This document shows positions 7,700 through 16,345 of a stretch of 64,000 nt of DNA, in pieces. The stretch is from positions 186,001-250,000 of the forward strand of contig NZ_CP119560.1 in assembly GCF_029278565.1 (NCBI RefSeq). The letters run 5' to 3'. Position numbers and translations under genes: made by a program. The notes below the pieces were generated by a model. That model saw nothing but the letters and a program-made list of their open reading frames with translations. It was not told the origin of the DNA and searched no databases. Every line of letters begins with the position of its first letter. Positions within the stretch are counted from its first letter, which is position 1. This DNA is from Haloarcula halophila. GTDB taxonomy: Archaea; Halobacteriota; Halobacteria; Halobacteriales; Haloarculaceae.

Positions 7700-9025
7700 C
7701 TACCGCGACGTTTCGGCGAGGACGGACGCGGCGTAGGCACCACGCTCCGGTGTGTCGAACGTCGCGACACCGAGCTCTTCCAACCGTTCGCGGTCCTCGG
7801 CCAGCGCGTCGTCGGGGCCGGCGACGGTGAAAACGACGGGTTTGTCGATATCGGCCGTCAGCCGTTCGAGTTCCTCGACGGGGTACCCCAGCGAATGCTC
7901 GAAGATCTCGTAGACGAGGACGATGTCGACGTTGTCGTCCCGTCCCACGGCGTCGATGACGTCGCCGAACTCCGGCATCGGCCGGCCCGTATCCACCGGG
8001 TTCTTGTCGTAGGTGAACCCCAGCAGGATCTCGTCGAGTCGTTCGCGGGTCTCCTCGGTCAGTTCGGGGAAGGTCACGCCGCGTTCCTGGAGGGAGTCCG
8101 CCATCATGATCCCCGGGCCGGCCTGTGCGGTGACGAGGCCGACGTTCGGACCGTCCGCCTGCGGACACTGTGCGAGGACGCGTCCCGCGTCGAGCAGTTC
8201 GGTCAACGAGTCGGCCATGACGGCCCCCGCGTCCCTGAACGCCTGTTCGTAGCGCTCGTACTCCTGTATCGGCGCTGCGGTGTGTGCCTCGACGAACTCC
8301 GCCATCCGGTTGCCCGACTTGAGCGCAGCGACGGGCGTGTCGGCCTCGTCGATCGCGTCGATCGCGGCGTCGATCTCGTTCGTCCCCTCGATGTGGAGCG
8401 CGATGGCCTCGGCCGCCGGGTCCTCGTCGAGCATCGGAACGACGTCGTCGAAGTCCGTGTTCACACGGTTTCCGAGCCCGTACATCCCGGCGGTCCCGTA
8501 CCCCTCGCGGTCCAACTGGAAGGTCGCGGTCACACCGACGCCCCCGCTCTGTGCGGCGATCGCCACGTCACCGGACTCGATCTCGTCGAACCCCGGCACG
8601 AAGGAACTGAACAGGTCCCGGTGTGGGATGATGTGTCCGGCGGTGTTCGGTCCGAGGACGGCGATATCGTACTCGTCTGCGGTGTCCCGGATCTGGGCCT
8701 GGAGCTCTCTCCCGCGGTCACCCGACTCGGCGAAGCCGCCGGCGAAGACGACGGCTGCACCGACGCCGGCCGCGCCACACTCCTCGATGACCTCCGGGGT
8801 CGCCGGGCCGGGGACACAGCAGAGCGCGAGATCCGCGTCGGTGTCGCCCACGGAGTCGACGAACTCGTAGCCGTAGACCGCTCCCTCGCCCGAGGGATTG
8901 ACCGGGTACACCGGGCCGTCGAACTCCTTCGCGTTCGCCATCGCGTCGTTTCCGAGTTTCCCCGGTGTCTTCGACGCACCGATGACTGCGATGCTGTCCG
9001 GATCGAACAACGCTGTGAGACTCAC
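7700..9025 (-). CDS. CoA-binding / ADP-forming acyl-CoA ligase alpha-like protein, orphan
   Basis: The GTG at 9025 is chosen because a clear TATA box (AAATTATATTC on the minus strand, 9048-9058) is 27 bases upstream and the start VSLTALFDPDSIAVIGAS matches the paralogue encoded at 19336. The protein has 441 aa: a CoA-binding Rossmann domain (AVIGASKTPGKLGNDAMAN, VYPVNPSGEGAVYG), then two succinyl-CoA-ligase-like domains. The family interconverts acyl-CoA plus ADP and Pi with acid plus ATP, through a phosphohistidine. The His is kept (EAHTAAP), but the surrounding glycines (SHTGALTG in the paralogue) are changed. No ATP-grasp beta gene adjoins. It may pair with the beta subunit encoded at 20705 or have lost ligase activity. 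Confidence 0.8.
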   Translation of the reverse strand: MSLTALFDPDSIAVIGASKTPGKLGNDAMANAKEFDGPVYPVNPSGEGAVYGYEFVDSVGDTDADLALCCVPGPATPEVIEECGAAGVGAAVVFAGGFAESGDRGRELQAQIRDTADEYDIAVLGPNTAGHIIPHRDLFSSFVPGFDEIESGDVAIAAQSGGVGVTATFQLDREGYGTAGMYGLGNRVNTDFDDVVPMLDEDPAAEAIALHIEGTNEIDAAIDAIDEADTPVAALKSGNRMAEFVEAHTAAPIQEYERYEQAFRDAGAVMADSLTELLDAGRVLAQCPQADGPNVGLVTAQAGPGIMMADSLQERGVTFPELTEETRERLDEILLGFTYDKNPVDTGRPMPEFGDVIDAVGRDDNVDIVLVYEIFEHSLGYPVEELERLTADIDKPVVFTVAGPDDALAEDRERLEELGVATFDTPERGAYAASVLAETSR

Positions 9026-9195
9026 ACGTACGCTTCTCCACTGGACTGAATATAATTTTCGACTGTGCAGTTCGATCGCGCTCATCTGCTCCGCTGGACA
9101 CGCTGGCAGATCAACTAGAGGCTACGCACTACCTCAGGGACACCTGCCGACGGCAGCACGTCGGTTTTTTGTCGGTCCATCGCCACCACACCGAC

Positions 9196-9639
9196 ATGCG
9201 CTTCTACGACGACATCTCGATCGGCGACGAGTATCGCTCGGAACCCTACCGGATCTCCCAGTCCGAGATCATCGAGTTCGGCGAGAAGTACGACCCCCAG
9301 CCGTTCCATACGGACCCGGAGGCGGCAGAGAACTCCGTTTTCGGTGGGTTGGTCGCTTCGGGGTGGCAGACGGCCGCTCTCTGTATGCGCCTCCACGTCC
9401 AGAGCAGCGAGGAGACGGCGACCCAGGCCGGGGTCGGCATCGACGACCTCCGCTGGCACCGCCCACTCCGGCCGGGTGATTCGCTCCGACTTCGCAGCGA
9501 GATCATCGGGAAGCGTCCCTCCGAGAGCCGCGGCGATCGCGGGTTCGTGACGACCCGCCACGAGGGCGTCAACCAGGACGACGACCTGGTCATCTCCTAC
9601 GAGGCGACCGCGATGGTCCGGCGGCACAGCGACGAGTAG
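9196..9639 (+). CDS. MaoC-family dehydratase (hot-dog enoyl-CoA hydratase)
   Basis: The protein has 147 aa from the ATG at 9196 (MRFYDDISIGDEY). A T-rich element lies about 27 bases upstream, and the family normally starts at this point. It is a single hot-dog domain with the R-specific hydratase signature FGEKYDPQPFHTDPEAA, which holds the catalytic Asp and His. The next helix motif is FGGLVASGWQTAALCMRL. MaoC enzymes hydrate enoyl-CoA thioesters and related substrates. The gene is divergent from the CoA-ligase alpha gene (170 bp between starts), so it may act on the same CoA-thioester pool. Confidence 0.85.
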   Translation: MRFYDDISIGDEYRSEPYRISQSEIIEFGEKYDPQPFHTDPEAAENSVFGGLVASGWQTAALCMRLHVQSSEETATQAGVGIDDLRWHRPLRPGDSLRLRSEIIGKRPSESRGDRGFVTTRHEGVNQDDDLVISYEATAMVRRHSDE

Positions 9640-9780
9640 CCGTTCCGGGGTCGTCGGGTAGGTCCGTCAGGTTTCCTGCACTCTCCGAGACGATGGGGCC
9701 ACCGGTGCGACTGGTCACCCTCCACAAGCGTTAGTGAATGGACAGTTACCTTTATCACAGATGATCCGACACGTCAGGGT

Positions 9781-11133
9781 ATGTCAAAGAGCGCCTCGGA
9801 CGACGCGACACTCGATCCTCCCCTCCCGGAGGAAGCAGACGAGACCGAACGGCTCCGTGCCGAGCGTGACTACTGGCGTCACCTCTTCGACCAGTTGGTC
9901 GCGTCGTTTCCCGAACCGGTCATCGTCGTCGACGACGACGGACGATTGACACACTGGAACGACGAGCAAGTGGAGTTTATCGGGACGCCGGCCGACGAGG
10001 CGCTGAACCGGCCGGCACACGAGGTGGTCGGAACCGAAGACGTGACAGAGACCCTCGCGGAACAAGTCGCGAGAACCGGCGAGGCCGTCCGGGAGACCGA
10101 TGTCAGATCGGGGACCCACGAGGACGGCACCGACTGGCACGTCCGAGCGACCGGTGTGCCACTGGTCGCTCCCGGCGGCGACGTCGTCGGCTGTTTCGAG
10201 TACGTCAGTCGTGTCACCGGACTCGTCGAACAGCGTAAGTCGATGCAAGACGTCCAAGAACAGGTCCAGAGAGACATCGAGACGTCCGTCAGCGATCTCG
10301 AATCCGCGTCGGCACAGGTGACCGAGAACGCCGAGGAGATCGCCGACATCGCGGAACAAGAGGCCGACAACATCGACGGTATCGACCAGGAGGTACAGAC
10401 GCTCAGCGCGACCACCGAGGAAGTCGCATCGAGCGTCGAGACGATCAGCACACAGAGCACCGAGACGGAGGCGCTGGCCGAAGAATCCGAGACTGCGACT
10501 CGGGACCTCCTGGAAACGGTCGACGCCGTCACCGACGCGAGCGAGCAGATGGCGACGGATGCGACCGAGTTGGCCGAGCAGATCGACGAGATAGACGACG
10601 TGGTGGCGACGATCGACGACCTGGCCGAGCAGATCAACATGCTCGCGCTGAACGCGTCGATCGAAGCGGCGCGTGCCGGCGAGGCCGGCGCGGGGTTCGC
10701 CGTCGTCGCTGACGAGGTGAAGAACCTGGCCTCGGAGTCCCAGACCGAGGCCGACCGGATCGAGCGACTGATCGACAATATCTCCGCGATAGCGACTGAC
10801 ACGGTCGATAGCGTCGAAGAGACGACCCGGCAAGTCGCGGACATCGAAACGGAGATCCGGGCGGTGAACGAGAACCAACGGCAGATCCAGGACGCGATCA
10901 CGGATATCTCGACGCAGTTGGGCCAGATCGCCGATGCGACCGACGACCAGGCGACAAGCGCCGAGGAGATCGCGGCAGTACTGGATCGAACCGTCGAGGG
11001 CGTCAAGCAGGTCGCCGAGGAGGTCGCCGAACTCGCATCGGCGAATCAGCGCCAGACCGCCCAGATCCGGACGATTCGCGAGGGCGTGGAGGCGCTGGAG
11101 CAGAACCTCGACGAGGTCGTCGAGACGAACTGA
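9781..11133 (+). CDS. Soluble methyl-accepting transducer with PAS domain (Htr-type)
   Basis: The protein has 450 aa and no membrane helix, so it is a cytoplasmic chemoreceptor. A short coiled N-terminus is followed by a PAS domain (about residues 35-145; [18 protein letters not shown]). A long coiled-coil methyl-accepting domain follows. The CheA/CheW-binding tip is canonical: [19 protein letters not shown], then [13 protein letters not shown]. It likely senses an internal ligand or redox state and feeds the CheA phosphorelay to the archaellum. The TATA box (CTTTATCAC, about 9750-9758) gives a leaderless start. It is convergent with the UspA gene, 3 bases apart. Its location among aromatic genes may indicate metabolism-dependent taxis, which is inference. 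Confidence 0.92.
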   Translation: MSKSASDDATLDPPLPEEADETERLRAERDYWRHLFDQLVASFPEPVIVVDDDGRLTHWNDEQVEFIGTPADEALNRPAHEVVGTEDVTETLAEQVARTGEAVRETDVRSGTHEDGTDWHVRATGVPLVAPGGDVVGCFEYVSRVTGLVEQRKSMQDVQEQVQRDIETSVSDLESASAQVTENAEEIADIAEQEADNIDGIDQEVQTLSATTEEVASSVETISTQSTETEALAEESETATRDLLETVDAVTDASEQMATDATELAEQIDEIDDVVATIDDLAEQINMLALNASIEAARAGEAGAGFAVVADEVKNLASESQTEADRIERLIDNISAIATDTVDSVEETTRQVADIETEIRAVNENQRQIQDAITDISTQLGQIADATDDQATSAEEIAAVLDRTVEGVKQVAEEVAELASANQRQTAQIRTIREGVEALEQNLDEVVETN

Positions 11134-11136
11134 CGC

Positions 11137-11535
11137 CTACTCCTCCGTACTCCCACAGACGAGCACCGGGCGGTCAGTTCCGAGAATCACGTCCTGTGTG
11201 ACACTTCCGAACAGCGCTTTCCCTGCAGGGCTTCGCTTGCGGCCACCGACGCAGATCTGATCGACGTCGTACTGTTCGGCGTGTTTGAGTGTCTCCTCCG
11301 CCGGGTCCCCGCTGGATTCGAGGAGTTCGACGGTGACACCTGCGGCCTCGAGACGGTCCGTGGTCTCTCTGACCGCCTCTACCTGGTTGACCGAGGCCCC
11401 TTCGGGGTTGTCGTCGAAGACGTGGAGGAGGAACGCCTCCGCGCCCTCCGCCGTCTCTACCATGTCCTCGATCGCTTCGATCTGTGCCTGTGCCTGGGAT
11501 AGATCGTCGTCGAGCGCCACCAACAATCGTACCAT
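11137..11535 (-). CDS. UspA-family universal stress protein
   Basis: This 132-aa single Usp domain begins MVRLLVALDDDLSQAQ and ends with the ATP-binding type loop (VGGRKRSPAGKALFGSVTQDVI), which follows the G2xG9xG(S/T) pattern. Usp proteins form soluble dimers and respond to stress or nutrient state; the exact role is unknown. A TATA box (GTTATAAGG on the minus strand, about 11560-11568) lies about 30 bases upstream. It is convergent with the transducer gene. Confidence 0.88.
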   Translation of the reverse strand: MVRLLVALDDDLSQAQAQIEAIEDMVETAEGAEAFLLHVFDDNPEGASVNQVEAVRETTDRLEAAGVTVELLESSGDPAEETLKHAEQYDVDQICVGGRKRSPAGKALFGSVTQDVILGTDRPVLVCGSTEE

Positions 11536-11634
11536 GAGGTCCCGTTCGTCGTATGCGTCCTTATAACTACTGCGTGTTCCTGGCAGGAGGCGTTCGCGGT
11601 ATCTGTTAAGTATCTATAGATGATATCTGTTCAC

Positions 11635-12234
11635 ATGGGTCGAGAAGACGACCTGGCCTGTGACGGCTGGGACAGCAGTCAGTGTGTAGGGACACCGCTC
11701 TGTCCGCCGCGCTGTCCACGCTTTACCGACCGTGAGGCGGCGAGAGGGATCGTTCGGCCCCACGAACCCGAAGACCTGGAGGCACTCGTCGGGATGTACC
11801 TCGACTTCGATCCGGACGATCGGACGATGGGCCTCCCTCCTGCTACGGAGACCAAACTCCGGCGGTGGCTCGACCGGTTCGTCGACGACGGCTGGAGCCT
11901 TGTCGCCGAGGTGGACACGACTGTCGTCGGCCACGCGGGCGTGACACCGGGGGACGCGGCGGCACCCCATCTCGTCGTCTTCGTCGCCGACGAGGCCCAG
12001 GGCCGGGGTATCGGCTCGGAACTGATACGGCAACTGGTGGCCTACGCGGCCGACCGCGGTCACGAGACGCTCGTGCTGACTGTGAAGGCTGACAACGACG
12101 CGGCTATCACCGTCTACGACAACGTAGGGTTCGATGTCATCGAACAACTCGGCGGCGAACTCGAGATGCACCTCTCGCTTTCGTCCCCAGTCGTCGATGC
12201 AGTCCAGCGTCCACCGGCCGAGCGTGAGGGGTAA
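11635..12234 (+). CDS. GNAT N-acetyltransferase with Cys-rich N-terminal segment
   Basis: The protein has 199 aa from the ATG at 11635. This start is preferred over the ATG at 11620 because the TATA-like GTTAAGTATC (11605-11614) is 27 bases upstream. Residues ~5-35 hold four cysteines (CDGW, CVGTPLCPPRCPRF), a pattern seen in a haloarchaeal GNAT subgroup and possibly metal-binding. The GNAT fold follows, with acetyl-CoA motif A VADEAQGRGIGSELIRQL and motif B VKADNDAAITVYDNVGF. It transfers an acetyl group to an unknown amine. Confidence 0.85.
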   Translation: MGREDDLACDGWDSSQCVGTPLCPPRCPRFTDREAARGIVRPHEPEDLEALVGMYLDFDPDDRTMGLPPATETKLRRWLDRFVDDGWSLVAEVDTTVVGHAGVTPGDAAAPHLVVFVADEAQGRGIGSELIRQLVAYAADRGHETLVLTVKADNDAAITVYDNVGFDVIEQLGGELEMHLSLSSPVVDAVQRPPAEREG

Positions 12235-12263
12235 ACGACCTGGCATCCCGGCCGGCCCGGTCT

Positions 12264-12280
12264 GTTCGATAACGTCGAAC
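12264..12280. promoter_or_regulatory. Imperfect 17-bp palindrome upstream of the gamma-CA gene
   Basis: GTTCGATAACGTCGAAC matches 14 of 17 bases of the perfect palindrome at 12977-12993. It lies about 25 bases upstream of the TATA-like GTTTTAG (12305-12311) of the gene starting at 12336. Probable second binding site of the neighbouring IclR protein. Confidence 0.5.
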
Positions 12281-12335
12281 GGTCTATCAGGAACGTTTGG
12301 CCAGGTTTTAGTCGCTCGCCGACGGTGCGGTAGCT

Positions 12336-12848
12336 ATGCAACGACCGTTCGACGGTACGACTCCACGGGTCGCGGACGAGGCGTTCGTCTCGGAGATGGC
12401 ATACGCAGTCGGCGATGTCGACGTGGGTCCACGGGCGAGCATCTGGCCGTTCGTCTGTCTCCGTGGCGATGGCGGGACGGTCACGGTCGGCGAGGAAAGC
12501 AACGTTCAGGAGTTCACGATGCTGCACGGGGCGACCATCGGCGAGGAAGTGACGATCGGCCACGGGGCGGTCGTCGACTACGCCACCGTCCACGACCACG
12601 CACTAGTCGGGATGGGGAGCGCCGTCATGGGCGGTGCAACGGTCGAATCGGACTGTATCGTCGCGGCGAACGCGGTCGTGCGGCAGGGACAGCGGGTCCC
12701 GTCGGGACATATGGCCTACGGCATTCCCGCCGAGACACGCCCGCTAACCGACGAACAGTTGGCACAGATCGGCGAGACCCACGAGAGCTACGTCGAACTC
12801 GCGGCGACCTACCGCGGGACGGCGGCGGAAGCAGGAACCGACGACTGA
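12336..12848 (+). CDS. Gamma-carbonic-anhydrase-like hexapeptide-repeat protein
   Basis: This 170-aa left-handed beta-helix protein resembles the Cam/YrdA/PaaY group: ASIWPFVCLRGDGGTVTVG, NVQEFTMLH, TIGHGAVVD, LVGMGSAVMGG. Members are Zn/Fe trimers with carbonic anhydrase activity or, for PaaY, thioesterase activity in aromatic-CoA degradation. The expected metal ligands would be His64, His76 and a third His five residues later. Here that place is Asp81, with His86 and His88 just after, so metal binding may differ. The aromatic setting makes a PaaY-like hydrolase role worth considering. The promoter is leaderless, and an IclR-type palindrome lies upstream. Confidence 0.85.
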   Translation: MQRPFDGTTPRVADEAFVSEMAYAVGDVDVGPRASIWPFVCLRGDGGTVTVGEESNVQEFTMLHGATIGEEVTIGHGAVVDYATVHDHALVGMGSAVMGGATVESDCIVAANAVVRQGQRVPSGHMAYGIPAETRPLTDEQLAQIGETHESYVELAATYRGTAAEAGTDD

Positions 12849-12976
12849 TCGAAGGCCGAACAACGGCCGTTCGCCCAGTTCCTCGCGTCCACCGAAAGCC
12901 GGCAGCGTGACGGCACCGGATCGGCATAATAGATGTACGGCTGTTATCCAGTTGACGCCGACTCCGTGGATTGGCG

Positions 12977-12993
12977 GTTCGATAGTATCGAAC
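12977..12993. promoter_or_regulatory. Perfect 17-bp palindrome upstream of an iclR gene
   Basis: GTTCGATAGTATCGAAC is perfect, with 8-bp arms around one central base. This is the odd-length geometry typical of IclR-family operators. It lies 45 bases upstream of the TATA box GCTTAATTG (13038-13046) of the iclR gene, suggesting autoregulation. Confidence 0.65.
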
Positions 12994-13068
12994 AGCTTTT
13001 CGAAGGGCTGTCGACGGCTCCTCGACCGGTCAGTAATGCTTAATTGTGACGTATCCGTAGCTGTGGGT

Positions 13069-13836
13069 ATGGAACAGCCCCCGAAAACCGGGCGCGGGAT
13101 AAAATCGGACGAAACGCTGTTCGCTCTCATCGAATCACTCAGGGAGCTAGACGGGGCGGGCGTGACTGAACTGGCCGAACGCCTCGATGTCGCAAAGAGC
13201 ACTATCCACGGTCATCTGACGACGATGCGCGAGCACGGCTTCGTGGTGAAACACGGGACGGACTACCATCTCGGGCTGGGGTTTTTCGACTACGGACAGT
13301 ACGTCAGAGGCCAGCAGAGCATCTTCCGGTCCGGGATGCAAGCAGTCGACGAACTGGAGGAGGCAACCGGGGAGATGGCGTGGCTCATCACCCACGAGAA
13401 CGGGAAGGCCATGTACCTCTACGGCCGTGGCGGTCAGAACGACATCGACATCAACACGATCCTCGGCACGTGGGCGTACATGCACTGCAACTCCGGCGGG
13501 AAGGCGATCCTCGCGCACCTGCCCGAGGAACAGATCCACGCTATCGTCGACGAGCACGGGCTACCGGCCCGGACCGAGAACACGATCACCACGCGGGAGG
13601 CCCTGTTCGACGAACTCGCACAGATCCGCGACCAGGGGTACGCGCTGAACCTCAGCGAGGATCTGAAGGGTGTCCACGCGATCGGGATCCCGCTGACGTT
13701 CGAGGGGGAGATACAGGGTGCCCTGAGCATCGCAGGGCCGGCTCACCGGCTTTCACGGGCACGCTGCGAGGGTGAGGTACTCGATCAACTCCGGGCCGCG
13801 ACCGACGAGATCGAACTGAACCTGGCGTACCGCTGA
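13069..13836 (+). CDS. IclR-family transcription regulator
   Basis: The protein has 255 aa from the ATG at 13069, with a TATA box 27 bases upstream (13038-13046). The N-terminal winged helix covers about residues 10-75 (LFALIESLRELDGAGVTEL, DVAKSTIHGHLTTMREHGFV). The C-terminal effector domain has the usual IclR core: the WAYMHCNSGGKAILAHL segment, then LSEDLKGVHAIGIPL. IclR proteins often bind aromatic acids or sugars and control the neighbouring catabolic genes. Two palindromes of matching type (12264-12280, 12977-12993) are its likely sites. The 3' end overlaps the convergent UbiA-like gene by 84 bp. Confidence 0.9.
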   Translation: MEQPPKTGRGIKSDETLFALIESLRELDGAGVTELAERLDVAKSTIHGHLTTMREHGFVVKHGTDYHLGLGFFDYGQYVRGQQSIFRSGMQAVDELEEATGEMAWLITHENGKAMYLYGRGGQNDIDINTILGTWAYMHCNSGGKAILAHLPEEQIHAIVDEHGLPARTENTITTREALFDELAQIRDQGYALNLSEDLKGVHAIGIPLTFEGEIQGALSIAGPAHRLSRARCEGEVLDQLRAATDEIELNLAYR

Positions 13837-14715
13837 GAGCGGGGCCACCTTGGTCACCACTGTCCACCCGGCACACGCACCGTCACAGCGAGCGGCAACC
13901 AGCGTGCCAACGAACACGTAGCTCAGGCCCATCTGGACTCGCACGGCCGATCGAGCCGGGACGAGCAGCGTGGCCACAGCACACCCGCCCGCAGCGACTG
14001 CGGCGACGGCGGCCATCGGCGGGAGGACGCCCACCCAGACGACGCCGCCCACCGACAGCGCCGCGGTAGCGAAGCTCCCGACCGCGACCGCCTGAGCACC
14101 TGTCGCCCCTGCGATGACGGGGACGGTCCGTTTCTCGATCGTACGGTCGAAGGCGGCGTCGAGCCGGTCGATGCCGACCTTGATCCCCGCCAACAGCACC
14201 GCTGTGCTCGCGGCCACCGCGACGACGCCGGCCGGCAGTCGCCCGGTCTGTGTGGCGAACCCGCCGGCGAGCGTGATCGCGATACCGATCGGATAGTCGA
14301 CCGTCACCGGGACCGGATGCCGGTCGAGGTACGGGGCGTGCAACAGCGCGAGACCGAGTAACACGAGGACTGACCCGCCGGCCAGGGCACCGGCGCTCAT
14401 GGTCAGTGAGGCCGCCAGCAGGAGCGCTACGGCGGTCCCAGCCCCTGTCGCCCATCGATACGCCGATACCGACAGCGGCGGTTCCTCCTCGCCACGCACG
14501 TGGCCGTCGACGAGGCCGTCCCGCAGGTGGGCGACGAACAGCGCCGTTCCGACGGCGACGGCGTGCTGGACCCCGAGCCAGCCGCTCACGGTCGGTGCGA
14601 GCAGCGCGCCACAGACCGATGTCCCGACCACCGGCAGCATGAACGTGGGACGGACGTGTGCGGCAAGCCCGGCGAGGCGTCCTGCCATACCACGGATTAC
14701 TCGATAGACTGCCAT
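13753..14715 (-). CDS. UbiA-like membrane prenyltransferase
   Basis: The protein has 320 aa from the ATG at 14715 and about eight or nine hydrophobic helices. Two Asp-rich motifs sit where UbiA enzymes bind Mg-prenyl diphosphate: LRDGLVDGHVRGEE (about residues 65-80) and GIDRLDAAFDRTIEKR (about 180-195). The first is degenerate compared with NDxxDxxxD. UbiA enzymes attach prenyl chains in quinone, lipid or haem biosynthesis; the acceptor here is unknown. The last ~28 residues lie within the 3' end of the convergent iclR gene. This is unusual and could mean that the true C-terminus was extended by stop-codon loss. The start region is shared with the divergent CoA-ligase promoter. Confidence 0.7.
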   Translation of the reverse strand: MAVYRVIRGMAGRLAGLAAHVRPTFMLPVVGTSVCGALLAPTVSGWLGVQHAVAVGTALFVAHLRDGLVDGHVRGEEEPPLSVSAYRWATGAGTAVALLLAASLTMSAGALAGGSVLVLLGLALLHAPYLDRHPVPVTVDYPIGIAITLAGGFATQTGRLPAGVVAVAASTAVLLAGIKVGIDRLDAAFDRTIEKRTVPVIAGATGAQAVAVGSFATAALSVGGVVWVGVLPPMAAVAAVAAGGCAVATLLVPARSAVRVQMGLSYVFVGTLVAARCDGACAGWTVVTKVAPLSAVRQVQFDLVGRGPELIEYLTLAACP

Positions 14716-14796
14716 AAGCCACACTGTCCCGGTCACACCGGCGTAACCAGAACTATTAATACTGCAGTTAGTCTGGTATTCGGTACCGACACCACC

Positions 14797-16344
14797 ATGC
14801 AACTCAGAGAGGCATTCGCCCGGTCAGTACGGTGTTACCCCGACGAGACGGCGATCATCACCGAGGCCGGGCGGTCGATTACTTATGCGACCCTCGACCA
14901 GCGGAGCACACGCCTGGCGAACGCACTCCAGCAGCGGGTCGGCGACGGGCGGTGTGCCGTGCTTGCCTTGAACGGACTTCCGGCCATCGAGTCGATGCTT
15001 GCCAACAACAAGCGAGGGGTGGGGACCGTACAGCTGTCCTACCGGGCGCCGCCGGCAGAACTGGAACGGATGGTCGAGACAGCGTCGGCGCGTGCGCTCG
15101 TCTTCGACGACGACAACGCCGAGACGGCGCTCGAACTGCTCGACCGCGATGGGTTCGAGGCCGCGATCCACGCCGGCGACCGGGAGATCGACCACGAGCT
15201 GGTCGAGTCCTACGAGGCCGTCGTTGCCGACGCTGACGCCGAGAGCGACCCGGCGCTCCCGGTCGGCGACGAATGTGGCATCCTCTATACGAGCGGGACG
15301 ACTGACACGCCCAAAGCAGTCCCCTTCGACCAGGAACAGTTGTGGTACGGTGCCATCCAGGTCGTGATGGAACACGGGGTCGACGAGACGGACACGGCAC
15401 TGTGTACGACACCGTGGTACCACATGGTGACCACCGACGCGTGGCTCTACCCCCACCTGGTCGCCGGTGCGACGATCGTCCTCCAGTCCTCGTTCGATCC
15501 GGCGGCGTCGCTGGGGCTCATCGAAGAGCACGACGTGACTGGCCTGCTCGCCGTCCCGACCCAACTGACGGCGCTCAACGACGTCCAGCGCGAGGCCGAC
15601 TTCGATGTCGGGACGCTTGCGTACATCAGGACGGGTGGCTCCATCGTCACCGAGGACCTCGTCGAGGAGACGACCGAACAGTTGACCGATCAAGTCTACA
15701 ACACCTACGGGATGACCGAGGCCGGCCCGGACCTCACCTTCGCCCACCCGAGCGCTCAGGACGACCATCCGGGTACCATCGGGAAGGAATCGTTCTCGTG
15801 GGAGATCCGTGTCGTCGAGACGGCACCCCTCGACGAGCATCCGGACCCGGAGGCGACGGTCAACGCCGGCCAGCGCGGCGAGATCATCGCTCGCGGCCCC
15901 GGGAAGTCCGAGGGCTACATCGACAACCCCGAGGCGGCCTCGAAGACGTACTTCGACGGCTGGCTCCGCACCCGAGACGTGGCGACCGTCGACGAGGACG
16001 GCTACCTCTACATCGTCGACCGAGTCGACAACATGATCGTCAGCGGCGGTGAGAACGTCTATCCCGCCGAAGTGGAGACTGTCCTCGAAAGCCACCCGGA
16101 GGTCGAGGAGGTCTGTGTCTTCGGCCTCGACGACGAACAGTGGGGCCAGGTCGTCACCGCGGTCGTCGTCACCGACAGCGACCTCACGGCCGAGCAACTG
16201 GACGACTACTGCCTCGAAACGGAGTCGCTGGCCGACTTCAAACGCCCCCGGGAGTACGCCGTGACCAGCGACCCCCTCGCGCGGTCGGACACCGGGACCG
16301 TCCTCCGGAACCGACTCGTCGAGGACCACTTCCCCGACCGGTAG
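14797..16344 (+). CDS. AMP-forming acyl/aryl-CoA ligase-like protein lacking the A10 lysine
   Basis: The 515-aa class I adenylate-forming enzyme starts at the ATG at 14797. The motifs are A3 LYTSGTTDTPKAVPF, A5 YNTYGMTEAGP, A7 GWLRTRDVATVDEDGY and A8 DRVDNMIVSGGENVYPAEVE. Such enzymes activate a carboxylic acid as an acyl-AMP and transfer it to CoA. Two oddities stand out. In the P-loop, the usual GxPKG is DTPKA. In the C-terminal A10 motif, the usual TGK is TGT (SDTGTVLRNRL), so the lysine that drives adenylation is absent. Either activity is altered or another residue substitutes. The setting suggests an aromatic acid substrate. It is convergent with the SLC13 gene, with a 1-base gap. Confidence 0.85.
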   Translation: MQLREAFARSVRCYPDETAIITEAGRSITYATLDQRSTRLANALQQRVGDGRCAVLALNGLPAIESMLANNKRGVGTVQLSYRAPPAELERMVETASARALVFDDDNAETALELLDRDGFEAAIHAGDREIDHELVESYEAVVADADAESDPALPVGDECGILYTSGTTDTPKAVPFDQEQLWYGAIQVVMEHGVDETDTALCTTPWYHMVTTDAWLYPHLVAGATIVLQSSFDPAASLGLIEEHDVTGLLAVPTQLTALNDVQREADFDVGTLAYIRTGGSIVTEDLVEETTEQLTDQVYNTYGMTEAGPDLTFAHPSAQDDHPGTIGKESFSWEIRVVETAPLDEHPDPEATVNAGQRGEIIARGPGKSEGYIDNPEAASKTYFDGWLRTRDVATVDEDGYLYIVDRVDNMIVSGGENVYPAEVETVLESHPEVEEVCVFGLDDEQWGQVVTAVVVTDSDLTAEQLDDYCLETESLADFKRPREYAVTSDPLARSDTGTVLRNRLVEDHFPDR

Positions 16345-16345
16345 C

